A DNA stretch of 64,000 nt from 21-14-0-10-32-9 sp964501945 (GTDB taxonomy: Archaea; Nanobdellota; Nanobdellia; Woesearchaeales; 21-14-0-10-32-9): NCBI GenBank assembly GCA_964501945.1, contig CAZCTY010000002.1, forward strand, positions 3,973 to 67,972. Reading direction: 5' to 3'. The notes beneath the pieces were generated by a model that had not been told where the DNA came from, ran no database searches, and saw nothing but the letters and a program-made list of their open reading frames with translations. The position numbers were made by a program, and so were the translations under genes. The number at the start of each line of letters is the position of its first letter. Position 1 is the stretch's first letter. Shown in pieces: positions 27,658 to 34,346 of this stretch.

Positions 27658-27667
27658 TTTATAAATT
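27658..27667 (-). promoter_or_regulatory. TATA box of nrdR-nrdJ
   Basis: TTTATAAATT (plus strand) gives AATTTATAAA on the coding strand. A start ~25 bp downstream would fall near 27638, at the edge of NrdR box 1, leaving a leader of ~90 nt that ends in GAGGTGG before the TTG start. Confidence 0.55.
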
Positions 27668-27793
27668 TATCTATTCTCATACATTATTTTTATTAAAATG
27701 TCATTTTTTCATACATATTAAATGATATGCTTTAAAGTGCTATTATTAAATTAAAAAGACGAAAAAACAAACAAAATTAATAAAACATTTAAA

Positions 27794-27813
27794 TACTAGT
27801 TTTAATTACTAGT
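27794..27813 (+). repeat. direct repeat of TACTAGT near promoter
   Basis: TACTAGT occurs at 27794-27800 and again at 27807-27813, 13 bp apart; its core ACTAGT is itself palindromic. The pair overlaps or follows the TATA-like CATTTAAATA of the downstream plus-strand gene and could be an operator. Function is not known. Confidence 0.35.
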
Positions 27814-27817
27814 AGCA

Positions 27818-27842
27818 GAAAACCAAAAAAATGAAGGTTTTC
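27818..27842 (+). other. 5'-leader hairpin before the HPF-like gene
   Basis: GAAAACC (27818-27824) and GGTTTTC (27836-27842) can form a seven-pair stem with an 11-nt loop, and CAG/CTG bases can extend it across one bulged base. It ends a few bases before the GGGGTGA ribosome-binding motif, so it could modulate translation. Confidence 0.4.
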
Positions 27843-27858
27843 CTGTGGGGTGAACGCA

Positions 27859-28170
27859 GTGGATGAAAACATAGAATTAGGGGGGAAGATATTCCTTTCA
27901 GGTTTTAAGAACCTTAGAAGAGACGAATTAATAATAGCAAAGAAGCTAATAGGAAGCTATGCAAGAAAGTTTAGTGACGGATTAGAAAACTACGAGTCTT
28001 TAAATCTGCATTTAAAACCAATTCATAACCCAGACTCAGATAAATACGAACTACACGCAAAACTAATGTATGGTGGCAAGATGGCAAATAGCGAAGTAAC
28101 AGACCACAACATATTCATATGCGTGGATTCAGCACTTAAAAAAATAGAAGAACAAGCATTAAAACAATAA
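27859..28170 (+). CDS. small HPF/RaiA-like protein (putative ribosome hibernation factor)
   Basis: A 103-residue protein from the GTG at 27859, which follows GGGGTGA by six bases; the GTG at 27850 would start inside that motif. The order of segments (KIFLSGFKNL, SLNLHLKPIH, KYELHAKLMYGGK, DHNIFICVDSALKKIEEQ) resembles the beta-alpha-beta-beta-beta-alpha fold of HPF/RaiA, which bind the ribosome decoding centre in slow growth. Similarity is at the pattern level, so this is a tentative call. It is divergent from nrdR-nrdJ and convergent with metG. Confidence 0.5.
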   Translation: MDENIELGGKIFLSGFKNLRRDELIIAKKLIGSYARKFSDGLENYESLNLHLKPIHNPDSDKYELHAKLMYGGKMANSEVTDHNIFICVDSALKKIEEQALKQ

Positions 28171-28196
28171 AAAAAAGTGCAAAAAAAATTTTTTGA
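28171..28196. terminator. bidirectional A/T-tract terminator between convergent genes
   Basis: The 26-bp gap is an A-run followed by a T-run (AAAAAAATTTTTT), giving oligo-U in the transcripts from both sides. This is the usual archaeal intrinsic termination signal; no stem-loop is needed. Confidence 0.45.
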
Positions 28197-30308
28197 TTAT
28201 TTTATTTTTCCTTTTAAATTCTTATCAACAATTATATTCGCGCCAACAAGTTTTCTGCCCTCAGCGCTAACACCTAAATCATCAGCGATTAAATCAAAGC
28301 TAAAAAAATCATCAATAGAAATCTCATCATCGCAAGGCTCAACACCCTCAAATTTTAAAACCTGACCTGGTTTAGCATCAGGAGCTAGCAATAAACCAAC
28401 TTTTTTACCCTGAGAGACTGCAAGCAACATACCCTCACTTTTAACACCGCGAAGCTTTACAGGCTTTAAGTTAGTTACAATAATTATTTTTTTACCAACC
28501 AATTCCTCTGCCTCGTATTGCCCCGCCAAACCAGAAACAATAGTCCTCTCCTCACCGCCAAGATTTATTTTTTCAATAAATAATTTATCAGCATCAGGAT
28601 GCTTTTCAACAGAAGTTATTTCTGCAACTTTTAATAAAGGCTTTTTCAATGAATCAACATCAGCCTTTACTTCTTGCGCGCCAGAATATTTACTCTTTAA
28701 ACCATTAACAATGTCATCATCAAGCTTAGAAAATAAAGGCTTCGTTTTACCTATATTATGCTTTTCAATTTTAACAGATAAATCAGAGAAAGAATTATAA
28801 TTAACATTTAACTGTTTTAATATGTCCTTTGATATTGACGGCATCACAGGCGAGATTAATAAAGCCAAATCTTTAATAACATTTACGAGAACAGCCAAAT
28901 CGCTTTTTGCAATCTCAGGATTTTCTTTAATCTTTTTCCATGGCTCATTTTCCTGAAAATAATGATTAGCTTTTTTAGATAAAGCCATAATCTCTTTTAA
29001 CGCTCGCTTAAGCTCAATGTCATCATATAATTGAATAATTTTTTTAACATCTTCCCCATAATCCCACTCTTTTTTAATCTCACCAACAAAACCATCAGAG
29101 AATTTGTTTACAAACGTTAAAGTCCTATTTACAAGATTTCCTAAATTACCAACTAGTTCATTGTTAAGCTTGTCTTGAAAGTCCGTCCACGAAAAATTAG
29201 TATCAGTACGCTCAGGACGATTCATAATTATATAATACCTCCAAGCATCAGCGTTAATACCAACATCTTGAATGTTATCACCAAAAATACCAACACCCCT
29301 AGACTTAGAAAATTTCTTGTCCTCATAGTTCATATATTCATTAACATTTAAAGTATCAACTAATGTAAAATTATCCCTTGAACCAATCAAGGATGCAGGG
29401 AATAAAACTGAGTGAAAAGGAATGTTATCTTTACCCATGAATTGAACAAGCCTAACCTTGTCAGGATTCTTCCACCAATCCTGCCAATCTTGCCTTAAAG
29501 ATTTAGCTATGGAAATATAACCAATAGGCGCATCAAACCAAACATAGAAAACTTTATCCTCAAAGCCCTTAAGCGGAACAGGAATCCCCCATTTTAAATC
29601 ACGAGTAATCGCCCTCTCTTTCAAGCCTTCTTTGAGCCAAGCATTAGTAGTAGTTAAAGCATTCTCAGACCAAGAATCTTTAACAATATCTAAATGAGAT
29701 TCTAATAAAGGCTGAAGCTTATCAAGCCTTAAATACAAATGCTTAGTTTTTCTCAAAACAGGCACAGAACCAGTAAGCTTCGATTTAGGATTAATTAAAT
29801 CCAAAGGATCTAAAAGCTTACCACAAGAATCACACTGATCCCCACGAGCCTCATCGTACTTACAAAAAGGACACTTACCCTCAATGAACCTATCAGATAA
29901 AAATTTATCCGCATCAACATCAAAAAACTGCTCGATCTCCCTACTTACAATGAAATCATTATCAAATAATTTTAAAAAAATCTCTTGAGTTAACTGAGTG
30001 CTCTCATCACAAGAAGTCCTACCAAAACAATCAAAACTACAATTAAACCACTCATAAATATCTTTATGAATTTTAAAGAAATGATCAGTAGCCTCTTTAG
30101 GAGACATACCCATCTTCATCGCAATAGTTTCAGTAGTCGTGCCATGCTCATCCGTGCCAAGAACAGATAAAACATTTTTACCTTGAAGCCTTAAAAACCT
30201 AGTGTAAACATCCGCACTAATAATACAAACCATAGTACCAAGGTGCGGAATATTATTAACATAGGGCAAAGCACTAGTTACAAGTATTTTTTTATCTAAT
30301 TTAACCAC
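28197..30308 (-). CDS. metG: methionyl-tRNA synthetase with C-terminal tRNA-binding domain
   Basis: Class I synthetase with the HIGH-type motif in VNNIPHLGTM, the KMSKS-type motif KFSKSRG and a zinc knuckle (CPFCKYDEARGDQCDSCG). The last ~110 residues are an EMAP-II/Trbp111-like OB fold (VEKHPDADKLFIEKINLGGE), fused here though many archaea encode it separately. The only start codon in range is a GTG one base after the upstream gene's stop, with no good ribosome-binding motif, so reinitiation is likely. It ends the operon starting with the METTL5-like gene. Confidence 0.95.
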   Translation of the reverse strand: MVKLDKKILVTSALPYVNNIPHLGTMVCIISADVYTRFLRLQGKNVLSVLGTDEHGTTTETIAMKMGMSPKEATDHFFKIHKDIYEWFNCSFDCFGRTSCDESTQLTQEIFLKLFDNDFIVSREIEQFFDVDADKFLSDRFIEGKCPFCKYDEARGDQCDSCGKLLDPLDLINPKSKLTGSVPVLRKTKHLYLRLDKLQPLLESHLDIVKDSWSENALTTTNAWLKEGLKERAITRDLKWGIPVPLKGFEDKVFYVWFDAPIGYISIAKSLRQDWQDWWKNPDKVRLVQFMGKDNIPFHSVLFPASLIGSRDNFTLVDTLNVNEYMNYEDKKFSKSRGVGIFGDNIQDVGINADAWRYYIIMNRPERTDTNFSWTDFQDKLNNELVGNLGNLVNRTLTFVNKFSDGFVGEIKKEWDYGEDVKKIIQLYDDIELKRALKEIMALSKKANHYFQENEPWKKIKENPEIAKSDLAVLVNVIKDLALLISPVMPSISKDILKQLNVNYNSFSDLSVKIEKHNIGKTKPLFSKLDDDIVNGLKSKYSGAQEVKADVDSLKKPLLKVAEITSVEKHPDADKLFIEKINLGGEERTIVSGLAGQYEAEELVGKKIIIVTNLKPVKLRGVKSEGMLLAVSQGKKVGLLLAPDAKPGQVLKFEGVEPCDDEISIDDFFSFDLIADDLGVSAEGRKLVGANIIVDKNLKGKIK

Positions 30309-30309
30309 C

Positions 30310-30738
30310 TCAAATATTTTTAGGAACAGCTTTTTTGGATTTTTTCTTAGGCTCTTTCATCTTTTTAGTAATAGGAATTTTAACCCCGCAAGAACCACAC
30401 TCAAAGACAAAAGATTTAACACCCATAAAAGTTTTTCTTTTATACGGAATTTTAGTTTTGCCCTCAAAGTTGCACGAACCACAAGTGTAATCAACACAAA
30501 GCTCTAATGAAGCCTCATACTCATCTGCAGGCACCTCATATGAACAAGAACCACAAACATATTCTTTAGCCCTAATTTTAGGCTTTTTAGTTTTAGGATC
30601 AACAGGCTTTGTCATCAACTCTTTTTTACATTTAGGACACAGCTCCCTAAACGCCCAAGCCATAACTCTACCCTCAGGAGTTTTCCTCCTACTAAAATAA
30701 ACAAGTTCATCCATACTATCAGGTTCTCTCAATTCCAC
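30310..30738 (-). CDS. double zinc-ribbon protein of unknown function
   Basis: A 142-residue basic protein with four CxxC knuckles at 34-37, 62-65, 86-89 and 114-117, which would make two zinc ribbons, and a Lys-rich tail. The GTG start is preceded by GGAGGGAT. I do not recognise the family; the architecture suggests an RNA- or protein-binding adaptor. It lies directly upstream of metG and downstream of the DegT-like gene in a tight operon with an rRNA methyltransferase, so a role in translation is the best guess. Confidence 0.7.
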   Translation of the reverse strand: MELREPDSMDELVYFSRRKTPEGRVMAWAFRELCPKCKKELMTKPVDPKTKKPKIRAKEYVCGSCSYEVPADEYEASLELCVDYTCGSCNFEGKTKIPYKRKTFMGVKSFVFECGSCGVKIPITKKMKEPKKKSKKAVPKNI

Positions 30739-30740
30739 AA

Positions 30741-31559
30741 TTATCCCTCCAAATCCAATTTTTTAATCTCAATTGAAATAACATTATCATCAAGCGTCCT
30801 AATATATAGAGGACATACTTGATATGGTAAATTGTTTTCTTCACAGAACTTTATTAAGTTTTCCCTTTTAGAACCAACCGCTTTTACAAATATATTAATA
30901 GAATCATTATTGTTTAACACATCAAAGCCACTGCTTAAAAGCTTCTTTTTAATACTTGAAGAAAACTCAACCCAACGCTTCTTTTTTTTTAAAACATTAT
31001 CTAAAGCCAAAGATAATTCATCAAAAGATATACCCTCACCACTACCTTGAAAGTGCTCATTTTTTAAATCAAGTAATAACTTTAAATGATGATCTGAATC
31101 AAATGCTATGAACGCGCCCCCCGAGCTAATAGATAAAGGCTTGTCTTTACCAAAACTACCAATTAAAAAATCTCCCCTCGTAGAGTAATCCTCACCAATA
31201 GAAGATACAATATCATGCACGAATAAAGAACCAGTTTTTTTAATTTCATCAAAGAAAGTAAACTTGTCAATGTATGCATAACCTGGATTACTATTCAATA
31301 AAACTAAAGCAGGAATAAAAGGAAACTTATCTTTTAAAAGAACACCTGATTGCATAGGAGCTTTTATAACATTCAACCCAACTTTTAAACCCGATTTTTC
31401 ATAAGTATACCACCCACCTTCTTCTTGAATTATTAGATCATTAAAACCTAATTTTTTTGCAAGAAACATTAAAAGCTCCGCTGCATGCCTGCATTTATCC
31501 ATAAACAAAAAATGCTTTTTCCCAGTTAATTGATTTAATTTAACAACAACATCACTCAA
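30741..31559 (-). CDS. short DegT-like PLP-dependent-fold protein
   Basis: About 272 residues with a pattern like the fold-type I aminotransferases of the DegT/DnrJ/StrS group: a conserved Asp in FVHDIVSSIGEDYS (PLP-nitrogen ligand position) followed by SFGKDKPLSISSGGAF, where one Lys could bind the cofactor. It is shorter than DegT enzymes (~370), mainly at the N-terminus, so activity is uncertain. A GTG at 31568 is in frame, but GGGTGG is placed five bases before the TTG at 31559, which I prefer. Its neighbours deal with translation. The substrate is unknown. Confidence 0.6.
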   Translation of the reverse strand: MSDVVVKLNQLTGKKHFLFMDKCRHAAELLMFLAKKLGFNDLIIQEEGGWYTYEKSGLKVGLNVIKAPMQSGVLLKDKFPFIPALVLLNSNPGYAYIDKFTFFDEIKKTGSLFVHDIVSSIGEDYSTRGDFLIGSFGKDKPLSISSGGAFIAFDSDHHLKLLLDLKNEHFQGSGEGISFDELSLALDNVLKKKKRWVEFSSSIKKKLLSSGFDVLNNNDSINIFVKAVGSKRENLIKFCEENNLPYQVCPLYIRTLDDNVISIEIKKLDLEG

Positions 31560-31560
31560 A

Positions 31561-32181
31561 TCAACCACCCATTTTTATAGCAAAAAAACCACTAACATCA
31601 ATAATTTTTTTAGACGCATCATGATGAGTAAATGTTTTTTTTAGAACATAATCAAAATCAAACACTTCAACGACTTCAAAGTTATTAACGTTAAAAAAAT
31701 CTAAGACATATTCTTTAGTGCTAGACTTGTGAATACTTAAAATTTTATTAGACAGAGAAATAGCCTTTTCCAAAAATAAAGTGTCCATGTGCTTAGTCTT
31801 AGTACCAAAAGGAGGATTCATAATTACCAAATCAAAAGAACCACTAGAAGATGAAACATCACCTAAAACAACTTCAAAATCAGGCAACTCATATTCCTCA
31901 CCGATTAAAGCCAAGTTATCTTTTAAAATTTTTAATGCAACCTCATCTTTTTCTAAGAAAACAACCCTCTTCGCGCCAAGAAGCAGAGCGCCAATACCAA
32001 GAATGCCCGTGCCCGCACCGAGATCTAAAATAGTTTTCCCTTCAATGTTACCCCTCATATTCATAGACCAAAGTAACTCCGCAGCGACCCCACTATCTGT
32101 TAAATATTGCTCCAAATCAATTTTTGGCTCCTTAAAGTCTTCAACTTTAGAGAGCACCCTTGCTAAGTGTTTTAAAGACAT
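31561..32181 (-). CDS. METTL5-like rRNA adenine-N6 methyltransferase
   Basis: SAM-dependent methyltransferase with DLGAGTG (residues 53-59) and the catalytic NPPFG (122-126), the adenine-N6 class signature. The N-terminus (SLKHLARVLSKVEDF...EPKIDLEQYLTDSGVAAELLW) aligns with the METTL5 family, which modifies a single adenosine in small-subunit rRNA. That match fixes the start at the ATG 32181 rather than the in-frame GTG at 32202. It is the first gene of the operon with the DegT-like protein, zinc ribbon and metG. Confidence 0.85.
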   Translation of the reverse strand: MSLKHLARVLSKVEDFKEPKIDLEQYLTDSGVAAELLWSMNMRGNIEGKTILDLGAGTGILGIGALLLGAKRVVFLEKDEVALKILKDNLALIGEEYELPDFEVVLGDVSSSSGSFDLVIMNPPFGTKTKHMDTLFLEKAISLSNKILSIHKSSTKEYVLDFFNVNNFEVVEVFDFDYVLKKTFTHHDASKKIIDVSGFFAIKMGG

Positions 32182-32276
32182 AAAAATAAGAGAATACGTC
32201 ACACTTTAAAAAAGTTAACTTAAAAAATATAATAAAAAAATATTAGTGACAAAATATAATATGCAATACTAAACAT

Positions 32277-32288
32277 AAATATTTAAAA
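32277..32288 (+). promoter_or_regulatory. TATA box of the coiled-coil HTH gene
   Basis: AAATATTTAAAA is centred ~33 bp before the GTG at 32316, so the message may be leaderless or nearly so. AACACC (32293-32298) and GGTGTT (32315-32320) form an inverted repeat spanning the putative start site. Confidence 0.4.
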
Positions 32289-32315
32289 ACACAACACCAT
32301 TACCAAGATACCAAG

Positions 32316-32846
32316 GTGTTAGGGGCTATAGGTATAAAGAATGAAGCGAAGAAGCTAAAGGATATACAAAACGGTGTTAGAGCAGGATTTAAAGAGATAA
32401 AATTCGAGTTAGAAGACCATTTAGAATCTATAAATAAGAGCACTCATGAAATACAACAACTCTACGATTTTATGAACGAGTTAGATGCAAAAGTAGACAA
32501 AATAAATGAGAGAATAGACGAATTACAACTTGCAATAAATCCAGAAGTTGAGAGCAAACACGAAATAAAATTAACAAATAGAGAACAAGAAGTATTCATG
32601 GTACTATATGCAGAAGAGAAAACAACACAAAAAGGCATAGCAAAAAAACTAGGCTTCACAGAAGAGATGGTCAATAAATACATATACAATTTAATATCAA
32701 AAGGAATACCTGTTTTAAGAGAGTATGAAGAAAACATGACTTCTTTCTCATTAGATTTAAAGTTTAAAGATATGCAAGCGAAGAAAAACATATTAAATAT
32801 AAACGAAACAATTTCAAGAGAGATACTAGCAGAGAAAACACTATAA
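32316..32846 (+). CDS. coiled-coil protein with C-terminal helix-turn-helix
   Basis: A 176-residue protein. Residues ~10-80 are a charged, heptad-like helical region (KLKDIQNGVRAGFKEIKF to VDKINERIDELQ), probably a coiled coil. From ~88 there is a winged-helix/HTH pattern (LTNREQEVFMVLYAEEKTTQ, KGIAKKLGFTEEMVNKYIYN), like LuxR/sigma-type DNA-binding helices. It may be a DNA-binding regulator or a nucleoid-linked protein. It lies upstream of rpoL, divergent from the METTL5 operon. The GTG start is the first in-frame codon after the promoter. Confidence 0.6.
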   Translation: MLGAIGIKNEAKKLKDIQNGVRAGFKEIKFELEDHLESINKSTHEIQQLYDFMNELDAKVDKINERIDELQLAINPEVESKHEIKLTNREQEVFMVLYAEEKTTQKGIAKKLGFTEEMVNKYIYNLISKGIPVLREYEENMTSFSLDLKFKDMQAKKNILNINETISREILAEKTL

Positions 32847-32895
32847 GAAATAAACAACAGTTAATTTTATAAACAAAGAAAGGTTCCAAATAAAA

Positions 32896-33174
32896 ATGAA
32901 AATCACAACAATAGAAAATAAAGCGCAAAAACTAGTATTTGAACTAGAAGGCGCAGATCACACACTATGCAACGCGATAAAAGATGAACTAAACAACCAA
33001 GACGATGTAACCGTCGCGACATACGCAATCGACCACCCTCAAAGAGGAAAACCAAAGTTCTTCATAGAAACAAAGAAAGGAACAAAACCAAAAGACGCAC
33101 TAACAAAAGCAACAGAATCATTAAAAAAGAAAAACGCAGCGTTCTTAAAATCCTTTAAAACAATAAAAGCATAA
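32896..33174 (+). CDS. rpoL: RNA polymerase subunit L (Rpo11)
   Basis: A 92-residue polymerase subunit that dimerises with RpoD on the assembly platform, homologous to Rpb11. GADHTLCNAIKDELNNQDDV, YAIDHPQRGKPKFFIET and PKDALTKATESL are the family blocks. An AAAGG-like motif precedes the ATG. It is not linked to the main polymerase operon and is convergent with uppS, ten bases apart across an A/T tract. Confidence 0.93.
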   Translation: MKITTIENKAQKLVFELEGADHTLCNAIKDELNNQDDVTVATYAIDHPQRGKPKFFIETKKGTKPKDALTKATESLKKKNAAFLKSFKTIKA

Positions 33175-33184
33175 AAAAAAATTT

Positions 33185-33883
33185 TTATTTACCAAATCTA
33201 CGCTCCCTATTAGAAAAAGCCTCAACGCACTCAATAAAGTCTTCTCTGCTAAACTCAGGCCATTTCTTATCAACAAAAAACCACTCAGAATAAATACTCT
33301 GCCAAGGCAAAAAATTACTAGTCCTACAATTACCACCAGTCCTAATAATCAAATCAGGATCACTTCTAAGATATAAATAATCTTGAAAAAGCTCCTCATC
33401 AATATCACAAGGATCAATCAAACCTTCTTTAACTTTTAGAGCAATATTTTTAACAGCGCGAACAATTTCTTCACGACCACCATAACCAAGAGCCAAGTTA
33501 AAAAAATAGTTGTTATTATTCTCAGTTACATCAACGAGCTCTTGAAGCTTTGCTTGAACTTCTTGAGGAAAAGGAGAAATATCACCAAGAATCCTAACCT
33601 TAGTGCCAGATGTTAAAAATTCAGAATCTCCTAAAGCCTTATTTGCAGCAGATAAAAAAATTTTCATCAAATAATCAAATTCTTTTTTAGGCCTGTTAAT
33701 ATTTTGAGAAGAAAAAGCATAAACAGTAACCTCTTTTATACCAGCATCCTTAGCCCAAGATAATAAATCAAAAACCTTTTTTTCACCATACTCATGACCC
33801 TTCCAAGGATTCAAATTCAAAGATTTAGCAAACCTACGATTACCATCCATAACGATGCCAACATGCCTAGGAACGCCACCCAT
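33185..33883 (-). CDS. uppS: cis-polyprenyl (undecaprenyl-type) diphosphate synthase
   Basis: Adds isopentenyl units in cis to make the polyprenyl carrier lipid used for glycan export and protein glycosylation. GIVMDGNRRFAK at 9-20 with the catalytic Asp13, and DPDLIIRTGGNCRTSNFLPW plus SIYSEWFF near the C-terminus, are the family signatures. The length of 232 is normal. In archaea the product serves N-glycosylation or surface polymers. It follows the CBS protein by six bases. Confidence 0.92.
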   Translation of the reverse strand: MGGVPRHVGIVMDGNRRFAKSLNLNPWKGHEYGEKKVFDLLSWAKDAGIKEVTVYAFSSQNINRPKKEFDYLMKIFLSAANKALGDSEFLTSGTKVRILGDISPFPQEVQAKLQELVDVTENNNNYFFNLALGYGGREEIVRAVKNIALKVKEGLIDPCDIDEELFQDYLYLRSDPDLIIRTGGNCRTSNFLPWQSIYSEWFFVDKKWPEFSREDFIECVEAFSNRERRFGK

Positions 33884-33889
33884 AAAAAA

Positions 33890-34324
33890 TCAAATCTCCT
33901 TATATTCTTCAGGTAAAAAATCAAACATATTTTCTAATAAATCAGGCTCAATACCAAAAATATCTTTCATCGTAATAATCCCACGAAGAACACCATTTTC
34001 AATAACAGGAAGACGCCTAACATCATTATCATTCATAAGCGTCATCGCAGTGTAAATACTCCTACCAGGATTAATACTGATAATTTGTTTTGCAGGTGTC
34101 ATAATATCTTTAACAAACGCTTTTTTAGGATCTACACCAGAGGAGACAATTTTAACAACTAAATCCTGCTCAGTTACAATGCCACGAAAAACATCTCCTT
34201 TCATAACAAGCAAACTACCAACTTCTTTAGACGACATAACCTCTGCGCACTCTTTTGCTGAAACAGACTCCTCAATGCTCACAGGAGTAGTAGTCATAAT
34301 ATCCCTAACCAAATATTTTCTCAT
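33890..34324 (-). CDS. CBS-domain pair protein
   Basis: About 144 residues forming a tandem pair of CBS domains (DIMTTTPVSIEESVSAKECA...GIVTEQDLV and DIMTPAKQIISINPGRSIYTA...GIITMKDIFG) with no effector domain. Stand-alone CBS pairs bind adenine nucleotides or SAM and act as regulatory subunits, but the partner is not evident here. The ATG at 34324 fits the family start; a TTG at 34339 is also in frame. It lies 22 bp after the nucleotidyltransferase–HEPN gene and before uppS. Confidence 0.88.
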   Translation of the reverse strand: MRKYLVRDIMTTTPVSIEESVSAKECAEVMSSKEVGSLLVMKGDVFRGIVTEQDLVVKIVSSGVDPKKAFVKDIMTPAKQIISINPGRSIYTAMTLMNDNDVRRLPVIENGVLRGIITMKDIFGIEPDLLENMFDFLPEEYKEI

Positions 34325-34346
34325 TATAATAACCCCCAACCATAAT

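Noticed and set aside
27831..27866. Short upstream frame ATG AAG GTT ... TGA overlapping the start of the HPF-like gene
   Set aside because: Only 11 codons, partly in the hairpin, with no ribosome-binding motif of its own. It may be chance, so no CDS was called.
32462..32857. 131-codon minus-strand frame antisense to the coiled-coil HTH gene
   Set aside because: Ser/Phe-rich translation typical of an antisense frame. The plus-strand frame has a promoter and HTH pattern.
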